From: Lonicera japonica
Lineage: Eukaryota; Streptophyta; Magnoliopsida; Dipsacales; Caprifoliaceae
Assembly (NCBI GenBank): GCA_021464415.1
Contig: CM038470.1
Coordinates: 28,545,601-28,609,600, forward strand
Direction: 5' to 3'
Length of the DNA stretch: 64,000 nucleotides
The notes beneath the pieces were generated by a model that saw only the letters and a list, made by a program, of their open reading frames with translations, had not been told where the DNA came from and searched no databases. Below are positions 11,508 to 24,254 of the stretch, one piece after another (within the stretch, counting starts at the first letter, position 1; the number at the start of each line of letters is the position of its first letter). Made by a program: the position numbers and the translations under genes.

Positions 11508-13618
11508 ATGTTGGTGAAGAGCAAATGGGGCGCCGACCACATAGCCGATCTTGGCAAGACCTTCGATATACTCAGATACTATATGATGAACCTCAATGCG
11601 GCCAACTGTACCTTCGGCGTCAGTTCTGGGAAATTTTTGGGTTTCATGGTTAACCACAGAGGGATTGAAACAAATCCGGAAAAGATAAAGGCCTTGCAAA
11701 ATCTCGAAGTGTCGACTTGCCTCAAGGAACTACAAATCTTAATGGTTATGATTGCTTCCTTGAGCAGATTCATTTCCAAATGCTCCAATATATGCCAACC
11801 ATTCTTTAAAGCCTTAAGAAAATCTAAAGTATTTGTTTAGGATGAAGAATGCGAGAAAGCTTTAGCTGATTTCAATGCATACCTCAATACCTTACCATTA
11901 ATATCTATCCCAAACCCACATGAACAACTTTATTTTTACCTATCCTCGTCAACAAAGACAGTTAGTGTCGCACTAATTAACAATGAAGAGAAAGTTCAGA
12001 TGCAAGTGTACTATGTCAGTAAAAGTTTAGTTAAAGCCGAATGGAATTCCTTCCCAATAAAAAACTAGTGCTAGTGTTAATCACAGCTTCCAGAAAACTA
12101 TGCCATTTCTTTAATGCCAACCCAATTAAAGTGATAACGTCCACCACCATGAAAGCCTCCTTATACCGGTCAGATATATATTTGGCGGAATGAAAAAATG
12201 GTCTGTCAAACTAGGTAGGTTCCACATCGATTATGAACCTAGAACAACGATCAAAGGCCAAGTATTAGTGCAGAGAAAGACCACCACTTAGTCTGCGAAG
12301 TTGAACCCAATTTGGGATAGGAGTTTGCTGGGTGGATCTGATTATCTGTTACCTCATGAATGGTTCTTTCCCTGACGACAGTGATGAAAGTTACAGAAAT
12401 TAGAGTCCAAGTGAGTCAGTACTAGCTATCCCTAGATCAAAAGTTATACAGAAGATCATTTCGGGTCCTTGCCTGAGGTGCGTACGACCAAGAAAATGTC
12501 TAAGTAATTATAGTCGAACTCCACGAAATGAGTTATAGGAGTCACCCTGGAGATCGATCCTTTGCTCATCGGGCCAGAAGCCAAAGCTATTAGTGGCTTT
12601 ACATACAAAAGGATGCCTTGTCTCATGTCAAAATGTGTGATAGATGCCAAAAACACATGCCCTTTATTCACCAACTAGGCACTGAGCTCTTCCCCTTGAC
12701 TAATCCTTGGCCGTTTGCATAATAGAGGTTGGATATTTTGGGTTCTTTCCCAAAGGTTTCAGGTTTCAGAAAATTCCTACTGGTAGCTACAGATTACTTC
12801 ACGAAATGGATAGAAGTTGTTCCACTAGTCAAAAACGTTGATTCGAATGTCAAAACCTTTTTGTGGGAAAACATTGTCACCCATATCAGTATTCCTTAAA
12901 TCTTAGTATCATATTACATAACCTAATTCAAAAGCAAGAAAATCATGAAGTTTTGCAAAAAGTTAGGTATCCAATAGAGTTTCTCGAAGTGTGGCTCACT
13001 CTCAAATCCAATTGATAGGTGGAAGCATCAAACAATTGTCATACTCGACGAATTTTAGAAAAGGTTGGACGCGGCAAGGGCAAGTGAACAAAGGAACTCC
13101 CCTCGGTACTTTGGTCATTCAGAACCACTCTGTGCAGATCAACTGGGGAGACAACATACTCGTTAGCCTACAGGACAAAGGCTGTAATTCCACTTGAAGT
13201 CAGCTTCCTCATTTTGTGAACAATGCAAACAGAGGCAGGAAACAATGACATAGCCTTATAAGAATCTTTGGGCTATGGTAACGAAAGAAGGGAAATTGCC
13301 CTAATTCGGCTTGCCAATTATTTATAAATTTTCTCTCGACAGAGAAAGGGCCATTTAAATCCAAGAAAATTTGAAGTTTGCAATTAGGTCTTAAAAAACA
13401 TGGGCTCTAGGGTTGACCTAACTCATGGCAAAGCTGGTAGCCAATTGGGAGGGCCCGTACATTGTGATCATATCAATTAGAATTGGTGCTTACTACTTCA
13501 AAGATCAACATAGGAGGAAAATTCTGAACCATTGGAATGTGTCCAATTTATAGGAGATATTTTCACTAATGTTCTTTTGTGAGGCCGCGGCAAAGGGCCC
13601 ATATCTTTGCCGACCATA
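11508..13618 (+). pseudogene. pol relic of copy B
   Basis: The first 110 codons are open (11508-11840): M-L-V-K-S at the post-YVDD position, then the RT thumb (FLGFMVNHRG, NPEKIKALQNLE). A TAG at 11838 breaks it. The RNase H relic continues to about 12270 (YYVSKSLVKAEWNS near 12010). The end of RNase H (TIKGQVL) is fused directly to sequence preceding integrase, so the archaeal RNase H is lost completely, unlike in A and E. Integrase traces include TGATAGATGCCAAAAAC (zinc-knuckle side, near 12645), the core near 12770-12840 and LNIQ/ANYL-type C-terminal relics. It is certainly inactive. Confidence 0.75.
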
Positions 13619-14151
13619 TCTATATTATAAGGGAAAGAAACATCACATCAATAATTTATCAAATCAATGGCTCACATTTAGTTACAATAAATAAGATAAA
13701 TTTTGGACCATTAGATGTGTTTTCAAAACATCAAATCAAATAAGTCAACATTTTTTTTTCATTCTCTCTTTCTCTCTCTTAGTCCACCAATCTATTATAT
13801 TTCTCTCACTTTTTTCTTTCATTAACTTTTTTTTAAATTTAAATATAGAAACTATAAATTAATAAAATTTGCATATTTGAAATCTACTTATCCATGCTTA
13901 CAAAATAAAATCCATTATGATTATAAAATTATGTGTAAAAGAAAAAATTAAAGAAAAGCTACTGTAACCCACTTTTCTCTCTTTAAACATGTTTTTTATT
14001 CATATAACTTACATTAGAATCACTTTACACAATATATTTGTTTTAAATCTAATTCCAACCTCACTATTTTTTACTCAATCTCACTATATTTTGACTATTA
14101 AATTTTTATTTTTTTTACGTCACCGTGCCATTTGGCACGGGCAATACCTAG
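13619..14151 (+). mobile_element. Non-autonomous Helitron in copy B
   Basis: The insertion is defined by units A, C and E, where the same site reads ATATTATTTAATG or similar. It starts TCTATATTATAAGGG after an A and ends CTAG before a T, with no target duplication. Near the 3' end is a hairpin CCGTGCC-ATTT-GGCACGG, followed by GCAATACCTAG. TC start, CTRR end, terminal hairpin and A|T insertion are the Helitron hallmarks. At 533 bp it has no Rep or helicase, and it is an internally deleted relative of 59696-60900. Confidence 0.85.
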
Positions 14152-14754
14152 TTATTTAATGAAAAAAACTTTCATGTTCGTTATTATGCAAACCAAATAC
14201 CTCCCATGGGCACAAAGACGAATGCTTGGTAGGCCTGGCTTGCTGAGCTAATTACTTGATGCCTAGTAGTTAAGGCTTGGTAAAATGATAAAAAAATGCC
14301 TAGTAGTTAAGGCTTGGTAAGCTAAACATAAACTACCTGGTGGGCACAGCTTGGCAAGCAATTTAAACTGGTTGATGCTTTATTTAAGTACACTGACGCC
14401 GTTTTCCCTTAAGGGAAATTAAAACATGGTAAGTAAACTTTGCAAGCCTAGTAGGCTGATGCAAATGTTAATGCCTTTTTGGGCAAGTCACGGGATAGGC
14501 CAAGCCAAATGGTGTGAAGCCTGGTAGATTGTCACAATCTTGAAACTTAGAATTTCTTATTTGACAAACCTAAAAAAAATGTCTTAAAGTTTGAAAGTAT
14601 TTCAGATACAAAAACTCCACTTAGTAACCATCATATTCGTTGGAAAAATAAGTTAGAGAAAAATCTGAAACTGTATTCATTCATCAGAAGAAATGTACAT
14701 ATGGAGGGCTTCTCAGCCAAAACAAAAAAAAAACACAAAAAATAAGAAAAGGAA
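14152..14754. other. Spacer after pol, copy B
   Basis: Holds the TTGGTAAGC-type short motifs. A local duplication is visible, with the stretch GCCTAGTAGTTAAGGCTTGG present at 14262-14281 and again at 14297-14316. No gene is seen. Confidence 0.5.
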
Positions 14755-15106
14755 TCAGTCCCTGCGCCTTAGTTCCTCCCGAAGCCTGTTTCTTTCCGAT
14801 ATTGCTGAAGAGTACCATTCCCTCAAAAGATTGTGGGACTCCTCTTGGCGCCGGTAAAGTTGGCGCGCCGTATCCAAAGATGCCCTTAGTTGAGCTACAT
14901 CTCTAACAGCGTGGGCTCCTTCCCACAAGAGCCCTGTCCAATTTACGTCGAGCATTCTCCAGTTCAAGAGTACGATTGGCCAATTCTAGTTGAAGTTGAT
15001 AAATTTTGTCAGATACCTCCCCAAGAGAAACTGAGCGGGGAGGGATGGAAAGACCTACATCCCCATTGCAGGGATTGCTTGAACTCGCATCGTCTTTAAT
15101 TGCCAT
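14755..15106 (-). pseudogene. Antisense coiled-coil ORF, copy B (frameshift)
   Basis: ATG at 15106 (MAIKDDASSSN) and the same EELRRRD ending at 14755. One extra C near 14930 shifts the frame, splitting it into two overlapping pieces (14903-15106 and 14755-14967). Apart from that base the two parts align closely with the intact ORF of unit D, including LENARRKLDRALV and QLYRRQEESHNLL. Confidence 0.7.
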
Positions 15107-15199
15107 TGAAAGCTTAGATTTCTTATTAGGACTTAAGAGAAAGAAATCAACTTTTGTTCAAGGCATTTTTTTTACATAACAAGTTATGTCACAAGAAAA

Positions 15200-15336
15200 A
15201 GAACCTATATATAGATGGAGAAAACTTTGGAAAAGTGAAAGGCCGCTTTTGGAACAATCGCCTTTAGCGACGGTCTACTTTTAGCGAACAGTCACTTTGG
15301 GGAAATAATGTACTGCCACTAGTGAGAGGACACGTG
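15200..15336 (-). promoter_or_regulatory. Putative promoter of antisense ORF, copy B
   Basis: The TATA motif CTATATATAGG on the - strand lies near 15208-15220, about 100 bp upstream of the ATG at 15106. A G-box CACGTG is at 15331-15336. Confidence 0.5.
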
Positions 15337-15339
15337 GCG

Positions 15340-16184
15340 AAGTTGGTTGTGGCGTGAAACCAGCTAATCAGAAGGTGTCATGTGGACAAGGTCCAAATTA
15401 CCAATCAGCTCGGCTAGCTCGGCAAAATCCAGTACGCTGGAATACACAAATTGAGTTTGAATTTGATTAAGTGCGTTGAAATTATCTTTTTCACTTGCGT
15501 ATTTTAAGAAGTTCAAGATTGTTAAACAAACAATGGTCTCAGAAGTTGATTTCCATGATTATTTGATTTGTTACATGTAGAATTTTTGGTTAATTGAGTT
15601 AACAAATTTCTCTTATGTAATTGAAGTTACATGTTAATTAGTCTGATCGAAAAAGTTGAAGACAACAGACCACAACAATAAGACAGATAAGATAAATTTC
15701 CATTAAAAGAGGAAAATTGCAAATGGTGAAACTTGGAGGTCCATACATTAAATATTTAAGGAAAAACACAGGTTAGAGTTGCCCTAAAACTTATGAGAAT
15801 GTACAACCACCACCTGGCCCTTGTGTAAAAGAAAAGAAAGTAAGAAAATTAAGAAAGCAAAACAAATGATGGGGGAATGGTTATATTGGGGAAGACTGGC
15901 GACAATAACCCTCAAATTTCCCCTCGAACGGCACGCTTTTCTTTGGGAATCGCCGAGCCATGATGGATAATTTAATGCAAGCAGGAGTACCTTCAACACT
16001 AATATACTATGCCAGTCGTCTCACAACACTTGTACTAACCCTAACCACAGATGCCTAAAACTTTCTTTAGAAGACAAGTGTTCAACAAGGGTTTTTTTCA
16101 ATTACAAATGGTGGCAGTCGACGAAGATACAAGCACGCGAACTCAACTCGGCGGTTGATCGAGCTCATATGCATGAGAGGCAAT
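15340..16184. other. Non-coding 3' region of copy B
   Basis: Conserved between units but without a recognisable gene. The short hydrophobic - strand ORF at 15784-15999 is not preserved as an ORF in other copies. Confidence 0.4.
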
Positions 16185-16952
16185 TGAGAGAGCATAATTT
16201 ATCTGAACAAGTTGGACCAAAATTATTGGGCCCATGGCCTAGCAGCCCCGGCCTTTCATCATGGTGGAGGCCCGAACCTGAGTGAGAGAGACATTCAAAG
16301 TACATCATTGACTAACTTAACAAGTAACCGAGTAAAGTTTATCAAGACTGAACTAGTCGTTCTTATGTCCTTAGGTATTGTCAACATATGCGGAGGAAAT
16401 TACTTGTATGCCGATAGGGTCGCCCCTGCCAATGAGGATGAGACATTAGTACTTTAGCCGAGCAATACAACGACATGCTGACGTGAGCAATGTAACCAAC
16501 GAAAACAGGACAGCTGTAAAGTTAGCTAATTGTGGATAAGATTCAATCCGATCTGATCACATATAAAAGTGCTACAGTGTAGCTCATATTTTACCCTTTG
16601 ATATGTTTTTACTAGTTACCCTAATAGAGCATTGTAACCCTAATTCTATGAATATGAAATAAAAAGGGATGGCTCATAATCGGGGATCCGAAACAGCTAG
16701 AGCAAAAAATCTAGAAAAAAGAGAAGAGAATGAAAATAGATGTTAGCTTGTCTTCCTATTCTTAATACTATTTCCAAAGCAATAAAAGTGCACACTCCAC
16801 AAAAAGGAGGATATAATGCTAGTTGATGTGAATATCACTAGAGGAACCTACCTAAAAGCCAAAATATGTTTGTCTTTTATCCTTTATTGCTTATCGATAC
16901 ACTCATTCTTGCTAAGAACGTCGTCTTATGGGTCCGGCCGAATTTTTGGTCA
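16185..16952 (+). repeat. 3' LTR, family F copy B
   Basis: TGAGAGAGCATAATTT...TTTTTGGTCA, TATA near 16560. It shares the GAGAGAGC start with the 3' LTRs of D and C (C reads TAAGAGAGC). Confidence 0.85.
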
Positions 16953-19018
16953 CCTAAAAAATCTCAAACACGTAATTTTTATGCCTTATAAATCGTTACT
17001 TTTTATTATATAAATATTTTAAGAGTGAAAATAATTTCATGGCAATCATAGAAAAGGACCGGATCTGATGAACTTAATTTCAAGCAATCCAATTCTAAGC
17101 TGAATAACTTGTTTATCACGAACACATTGCATACTTGGTAATATTTGTACAAGAAAAAGGTCAACCATCAAGTCTTTCTTGGACCTTGTCCTTTAATTTC
17201 ATACTGTTTTAGAGTCGTGCACGAAATTGGTAAAATTGAGCGCTAGAACCTACTCCCAGAAAAGTTACTAGTTCAAATATTCAAACAAATAAAAGCATGG
17301 GTTAGTGCTTATTTTATTATGTACACGCAATATGTATATGATTGCGTGTTTGCAATATTGTTCATAGTGACCTTAAATTAGTTAATGGCTTGACATTTTT
17401 TGTAAGTTGGGGGACACACTGAAAGCTAATTGCTTCGAGGTGACTGAAACTAGTAAGCTATGTGATAATAATCTATAACCTAATCAGCATAATTGGCAGA
17501 AAAAGAGAGTAGGAAGTTGTTGTCTATTCTTATTACTGTAATAATAAGAAGGAAGGGTCACTTTCTAAGGGACATTCCACATCATCAACAAACACATCAT
17601 GTGAAAAAAATTCATCACAGTTGTAGAAAAGGGCCGGATCGAAGGAATTTAATTTCAAGCCATCCAATTCTAATTAAGTTGAATAACTTGTTTATCATGA
17701 ACACGTTGCATATTTAGTAATATTTGTACAAGAGAAAAGTCAACCATCAAGTTTTTCATGAAACTTGTCCATACTTTCGTACAGCTTTAGAGTTGTGCAC
17801 GAAATTGGTAAAATTGCACCCTATAACCAAGTCCCAGAAAAATTACAAGTTAAAATATTTAACCAAATAAAACCATACCTTTCTGCTTAGTTTATTATGT
17901 ACGCGTAATATGTACGTAATTGCGTGTTTACAATATTGTTCGTAGTGACATTGAATGTATTAATGTCATGACATTGTTTTATTTATTGAAAGTCGGGAGA
18001 CACCGAAATTAGAAAGCCATGAGGCAATAATCTAAAACCCAATTAGCATAATAGAAATGGTAGAAGGGCTTATTATACATTGATTTTTACCAAAAATCCA
18101 ATGAATAATATTTTTTTGAATGAAGGGCCTATTTTTAATTGTAATTAGTGTAGAGGCCTTTTTGTTTTATATTTTAAATGAATGTATTTGAATAAATTTA
18201 AATATCTTTATTAATAAAAACTGTTATGTATTACCTAAATTACTGTAGTAACAGAAGGAAGGATCACTTTTTAAGGGACACTGCAAATCATCAACAAACA
18301 CATCTTGTGAAATAAGCTTGTTTATCCTTTACTTTTCATTTGTTATTTCAAGTTCGGAAAAAGTAAATTATATTCATTCGTTCATATTTTAAATACTGGA
18401 TATGCTTCGCGCATAAGGTGTGTACGTACTCATTTTATATTCATTCAGATGTATTTAAAGCAATATATATATATATCATATGCTTTAATTATTTAATGTT
18501 AAGATGTTTTTTCTTAAGCATCTGATTAAGGGTTCAAGTTTTACATATAATTATTTTTATTTAAAAATAATAAAATTAGAAGGGTAAAATGGAAAACACA
18601 AAAAAAAATTGAATCATAAAAGCTAAGGATGGCTTTTAATAGTAATAGACAAAAGAGCCTCTCATTTAGTTAAATTCAGAACATTCGTTTTTAATGTTAT
18701 TTCCATTTTTATCTTACATTCTCTTTTGTGGTTTTTCATTTGCTGTTTTATTAATTTAACTTTTATGCATTTCATAAACAAAACATTTATGTTCAATCTT
18801 TGTCAAGCCTTTTGACCACCCAGAGATTTATTAACTAAATCAGTCTAATTAAGTTGACCAAATAAATCCAAAATAAACATATAATTTGAAGAAAATAAAT
18901 AATGAATGGTCGCTATATATCTTTCATAACTCAACTATTATCATATCTACGGTTGCGGAAGAAATTAATGATGTGACCAGTTGTTTGAGAAAATCTTGTC
19001 CGGAGGAATTTGGCCATC
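16953..19018. repeat. Right flank of unit B, rearranged
   Basis: Homologous to 7914-9880, but an internal duplication joins ACATCATGTGA to AAAAAATTCATCA near 17600, repeating the GGGCCGGATCG block (17056 and 17630). Unit D shows the same junction near 63365. At about 18052-18245 some 190 bp replace about 50 bp present in D. No gene is seen. The ORF at 18886-19107 is the shared CLRKSCPEEFGH stretch running into the TRIM. Confidence 0.55.
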
Positions 19019-19588
19019 TGTTGTGCCCGCCGGTACATGGGTCGGGCCCGGGGCACCAACCTGGCCCGCTAGATCACGCACATAGTAACGATATTGTCCC
19101 CAACTAAAGCATATTTGGGCCACAAGTGTTGAGTTTTAACTTAAAAGATATCGTTATCATGTAGAGACTCTCCCCCACTTGCATATCCATGCTGACTTCT
19201 ACAATTTTTTTATGTGAGATCAACATAATCTGCCTTTAAACTATTTATGTAGATCACCACTAAGGCTCTACTAGCTGAGTTCTTTCCGACTCCACCGAGT
19301 TCAGCTACCGGTACTGCTTCACAAGTACGTAGATCCACCATCGAGCTCTGATACCAATTGTTGTGCCCGCCAGCACATGGGTCTGGCCCGGGACACCAAC
19401 TTGGCTTGCCGGTCCGCGCACCTAGTAACGATATTGCCACCAACTTAAACTCCTTTAGGCCATAGGTGTGTGGTTTTAACTTAAAAGGCCTTGTTACTAT
19501 GTGGAGACTCTCCCCTATTTATATAGCCATGTTGAGTTCTACAATTTTTCTATATGAGATCAATGGTTTGAACCAACCATTCTTAACA
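19019..19588 (-). mobile_element. TRIM (miniature LTR retrotransposon)
   Basis: Flanked by CCATC at 19014-19018 and 19589-19593. Two direct repeats start TGTTGTGCCCGCC in + orientation (19019 and 19359). The right one is complete (19359-19588, 230 bp, ends TTCTTAACA); the left one loses its last ~25 bp after GAGATCAA. Between them, next to the right repeat, the - strand reads TGGTATCAGAGCTC (19343-19356). This is the standard primer site for initiator tRNA-Met, so the element is in - orientation. The LTR has a TATATAAATAGG TATA box on the - strand near 19535. At 570 bp with no coding sequence it is a TRIM. No 5S rRNA-like sequence was noticed, so it is not Cassandra. Confidence 0.85.
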
Positions 19589-19593
19589 CCATC

Positions 19594-20569
19594 TCCGTAC
19601 CTCCACCACTAATCTATCAACCATTGCTTTCACTTGGAAACCCTCAACCATGATTAATTGCAAAATAAAGGAAACACACATGGGGCTGCAATCAAGATGT
19701 AATCAAGATAAAAGAGAAAATTTATCAAAATTTTGTATCATAATAATTTTCTATCACTTTAGTTTTATATTAATATAGATGATACTTGTGTACAACTTTC
19801 AAATTGTTCATTGATTTTGGGACGGCCAGGTGTTAATTTGGTGCAATTTATACAAAATAGTTCTAAGTGCATTAATTTGCATAGTTCCTTCATCTTAATT
19901 CATAGTTCCATTATTTCCTTAGAATTCGTACCATTAATTAAGTTAAACTCTATTCTTTTTATAAAGTATTAACATTAAAATGAGACTATCAATTTAAAAA
20001 AAATAGATACTAAAATTTATCTAATGAGATATGCATTTTGTTTGATTACAAAAAATATGATCTAAATAATCAAGAGAGATATTTAAACTCTTATTACAGA
20101 TGATAGTTTGATTTGAGTTTTCTTTATCCGTAGTTAAAGAGAGATATTTCAACTCTTAATTATTTATTTTTATAAAAAATAAGAAGGAAATGTTAAATAT
20201 TTCTATATTTGAAAGTGTGCAAATTCTTTTATGTATAACATGCGCTCGTGGTTCTAATTTTAAGTTGATCAAAATCAAGAAAGACTTATACTGCTACGTG
20301 AGTGGATCGGATCATCAAGAAAAATCATTAATCAATAATTTAGATAAGTAATATTGGCACCTTATAAGCTCTATGGAGTATTAGACTCATAACATAGTGA
20401 ATTATCTCCTTTACTGAACCGATTAAAAAGAGCAAATTTATAGACCGGATAAAAAATAACTACTTCTATCGCTCTTCGCACTACACTATAATATAAAACG
20501 GTTATAGTATATCAGTTTATAACATACCTTAAATATACTATTCACTTTTGAAAAATCATTTTATGATAT
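19594..20569. repeat. Flank between units B and C
   Basis: Continues the interrupted right flank (CCATCTCCGTACC...) and then repeats the left-flank sequence of 1-862. No ORF worth reporting. Confidence 0.6.
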
Positions 20570-21301
20570 TGAGGGGGCATAATTTATCTAAACAAGTTAG
20601 TTTGAAACTGAAGAGCTCGGTGGCCTAGCAGCCTTAGCCTTTTCTTGTACGTGGTGGAGGCCCAAACTCGAGCGAGGGAGACATTCAAAGTACATTGCCG
20701 ACTGAGATGACATGTAGCTTAGTAAAGTATATCAAGGCCAACCTAGTCGTTTTTGTGTCCTCAGGTAACGTCAATATTCGCCAAGGAGATTACCTGTATG
20801 CCGATATGGTCGCCCCCGCCAATGGGGATGAGACATATACTTCAGCCAAACAATACAACGTCATGCCAATGTAAGCGTTGTAACTAGTAAAAAGGGGCAA
20901 CTATAAAGTGTAAAGTTAGCTAGTTGTGGATAAGATTCAATCCACATATAAAAGTGCTATAGTGTAGCTCATATTTTACCCTTTGCTGTCTTTTTTCTAG
21001 TTAATCTAATGGAGCATTGTAACTTTAATTTTATGGATATAAATAGAAAGTGATGGCTCATAATGGGAGATCCAAAAAAGCTAGAGCAAAAAATTTAGAA
21101 AAAGGGCAAAAGAGAGAAAATAGCTGGTAGCTTATCTTCTTCTTCTTAATACCATTTCTAAAGCAATAGAAGTGCACATATACCTAAAAAAAGGAGGTTG
21201 TACTTCCAATAGATGTGAAAATCATTAGAGGAACCTACTTAAAAGCCAAAATACATTTGTTTTTTCTTCTTTATTGCTGACAGGTACACTCATTCTTGCT
21301 A
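20570..21301 (+). repeat. 5' LTR, family F copy C
   Basis: Begins TGAGGGGGCATAATTT, with TATAAAAGTGC near 20945, and ends at TTGCTAC before ATGTTAGTG as in B and D. It differs from its neighbours in the 20600 region (GAAGAGCTCGGTGG). Confidence 0.8.
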
Positions 21302-21302
21302 C

Positions 21303-23360
21303 ATGTTAGTGAAGAGCAAACGGGGCGCTGACCATATAGCCAATATTCGCAAAACCTTTGATATATTTAGATACTATAAGATGAAGCTCAATACAACCAA
21401 GTGGACCTTCGGCATCAGTTATGGGAAATTCCTAGGTTTCATGGTTAATTACAAAGGGACTGAAGCAAATCCATAAAAGATAAAAGGCCTTGCAAAATCT
21501 CAAAATGCCGACTTGCCTCAAGGAACTACAAATCTTAATGGGTATGATTGCTTCCTTGAGTAGATTCATTTCCAAATGCTCTGATATATGCCAACAATTC
21601 TTTAAAGCCTTAAGAAAATCTAAAGTATTTGTTTAGGATGAAGAATGCGAGAAAGCCCTAGCTGATTTCAAGGCATACCTCAGTACCCTACCACAAATAT
21701 CAATTCCCAAACCCGTATGAACAACTTTATTTCTACCTATCCTCGTCAACAAAGAAAGTTAATGTCGCACTGATTAGCAATGAAGAGAAAGTTCAAATGT
21801 CAATGTACTATGTCAATAAAAGTTTAGTTGAAGACGAACTGAATTCCTTGCCAAAAGAAAAACTAGACTACTATTAATCACAGCTTCCAGAAAACTATGC
21901 CATTTCTTTGATGCCCACCCCATTAAAGTACTAACCGTCCACCTCCATGAAAGTTTCCCTACGCCGATCAGATATATCCGATATAATGGAAAAATGATAT
22001 GTCAAACTGGGTAGGTTCCACATCGATTATAAACCCAAAACACTATCAAAGGCCAAGTATTGGTGCTGAGAAAGACCACCACTTAGTCTGGGAAATGAAA
22101 TCCGATTTGGGAATGGAATCTGCTGGATGGATCTGATTATCTGTTACCTCAGCTATCCCTAGATCAAAAGTTATACATAAGATCATTTTTGGGTCCTTAC
22201 TTGAGGTGTGTGCACTTAAGAATGGTCTAAGAAGTTCTAGCCAAGCTCCATGAAAAGAGTTATAGGAATCACCCTATAGGCCGGTTATTGGCTCATCTGG
22301 CCAGAAGCCAAAGCTATTGGTTGCTTTACATGCAGAAGGATGCATTGGCTTATGTCAAAAAGTGTGACAGATGCCAAAAAACACACGCCCTTTATTCACC
22401 AACTCGGCACTGAGCTCTTCCCCTTGACTAATTCTTAGTCGTTTGCACAATGGGGGTTGGATATTTTGGATCCTTTCCCAAAGGATTTAGGTTCCAGAAA
22501 ATTCTTGCTGGTAGCTACAAATTACTTCACGAAATAGGTAGAAGTTGTTTCACTTGTCAAAATCGTTGATTCCAATGTCAAAACCTTTTTGTGGGAAAAC
22601 ATTGTCACCCGTTTTAGTATTCCTTAAATCTTGGTTTCATATTACAAAACCCAATTAAATAGCAAGAAAATTATGAAGTTTTGCAAAAAGTTTGGTATCT
22701 AACAGAGTTTCTCGAGTGTGACTCACCTTCAAACCAATTGACAGGTGCAAGCATCGAATAATGTCATACTCGACAAATTTTAAAAAAGGTTGGACACGGT
22801 AAGGCCTAGTGAACAAAGGAACTCCCCTCGGTACTTTAGTTATTCAAAACCACCCCGTGCAAATAAACTAGGGAGACAACTTACTCATTAGTCTATGGGA
22901 CAGAGGTCGTGATTCCACTTAAAGTCGGCTTCCTCATTTTACGAACGATGCAAGTAGAGGAAGGAAACAATAACGCAGCCTTAGACGAAGCTTTAGGCTA
23001 TGCCAACGAAAGAATAGAAATTTCCCTTATTCGGCTTGCCAATTATCAATAGAGTTTATCCCGACAGAAAAAAGGCTATTTGAATCCAAGAAAATTTGAA
23101 GTCGGCAATTTGGTCTTGAAGAAGAACATGGGCTCCATGGTTGACCCAACACATGGCAAGCTGGTAGCTAATTGGGAGGGCCCGTACGCTGTGACCATAT
23201 CGATTGGAATTGGTGCTTAGTACTTAAAAGATCAACATGGGAGGAAAATCCTGAACCTTTGGAATGTGTCCAATTTGAAGAGCTATTATCATTAATGTTC
23301 TTTTGTGAGGTTACGGCAAATGGCCCATATCTTTGCCAACCATATTATTTAATGAAATAA
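21303..23360 (+). pseudogene. pol relic of copy C
   Basis: The same order as in copy B: post-YVDD RT (M-L-V-K-S-K-R-G at 21303), RT thumb, RNase H relic (YYVNKSLVED near 21800), loss of the archaeal RNase H, then integrase. Integrase pieces include CDRCQKTH near 22365, core pieces near 22500-22560, and the C-terminal part up to about 23350. Stops occur in every frame. Confidence 0.7.
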
Positions 23361-23911
23361 AGTTTCATGTTCGTTATTATGCAAACCAAAGACCTCCCCG
23401 GGGGCACAAAGATGGATGCTAGGTAGACCTGAATTGCTAAGCTAATTACTTGATGCCTGGTAGGTAAAGTTTAGTAAGAAGGTAAAAAATGCCTAATAAG
23501 CACGGTTTGGTAAGCCATTTAAACTAGTTGGTGCTTTATTTAAATACACTGATGCCATTTTCCCTTGAGGAAAATTAAAACTTGGTAAGTAAACTTTGCA
23601 AGCCTGGTAGACTGATACAAATGTTAATGCCTTTGGGCCAGTCACGGGGCTAAGCCAAGATGAATAGGTGTGAAGCCTGGTAGGCTGTCACAGTCTTAAA
23701 ACTCAGAATTTCTTATTTGATAAATCTAAAAGAAATGTCTTAAAGTTTAAAAGAATGTTATATACATAAACTCCACTAAATAATCATCACATTCGCTGGA
23801 AAAATAAGTCAGACACAAATCTGAAATTGTATTCATTAATTGGAAGAAATGTACATACGGAGGGCTTCTCAGCCAAAACCAAAAAAAAATACAAAAAAAT
23901 AAGGAAGGGAA

Positions 23912-24254
23912 TCAGTCCCTGCTCCTGAGTTCCTCTCGAAGCCTATATCTTTTCGATATTCCAGGATAGTACCATTCCTTCAAAAGATTGTCTCTTAGTG
24001 CCGGTAAAGTTAGCGCTCCGTATCCAAAGACACTCTTAGTTGAGCAACCTTTCTAATAGCGTGGACTCCTTCCACAAGAGCCCTGTCTAATTTGTGCCAA
24101 GCATTCTCTACTTCAAAAGTACGATCGGCCAATTCTAGTTGAAATTGATAAATTTTTTAAGATACCTCCCCTGGAGAAACTTAGCGAGGATGGATGGAAG
24201 GACCTACTTCCCCATGCAGGGATTGCTTGAACTGGAATCGTCTTTATTTGCCAT
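23912..24254 (-). pseudogene. Antisense coiled-coil ORF, copy C (broken)
   Basis: Homologous to the 116-codon ORF of unit D: ATG at 24254, TGA at 23912. Several indels (343 nt in place of 351) and substitutions destroy the frame. The ELADRTFEVENAWHKLD-like centre can still be followed. Confidence 0.6.

Larger units (their letters stand above)
10775..16952 (+). mobile_element. Family F LTR retrotransposon, copy B
   Basis: A 5' LTR (10775-11506, lacking its last ~60 bp) and a 3' LTR (16185-16952) enclose the same truncated pol and antisense ORF as in copy A. The internal region joins the LTR at TTGCTAC followed by ATGTTGGTG, a junction shared with C and D but not with A and E. A 533-bp Helitron sits at 13619-14151. 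It lacks the solo LTR found in copy A. Confidence 0.8.

Noticed and set aside
13619..14151. MITE or DNA transposon
   Set aside because: No terminal inverted repeats and no target duplication. TC/CTAG ends with a 3' hairpin and A|T insertion fit a Helitron.
15784..15999. Small hydrophobic - strand ORFs in the 3' region of each unit (also 6558-6770, 52780-52989, 62057-62263)
   Set aside because: They are similar only because the units are copies. Start and length are not maintained, and there is no recognisable feature.
18886..19443. ORFs in and around the TRIM
   Set aside because: They run from flank into the TRIM or across its LTR. Nothing protein-like is conserved.
19019..19588. Cassandra-type element with 5S rRNA promoter
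   Set aside because: Primer site fits, but no 5S-like box sequence is seen in the LTR.
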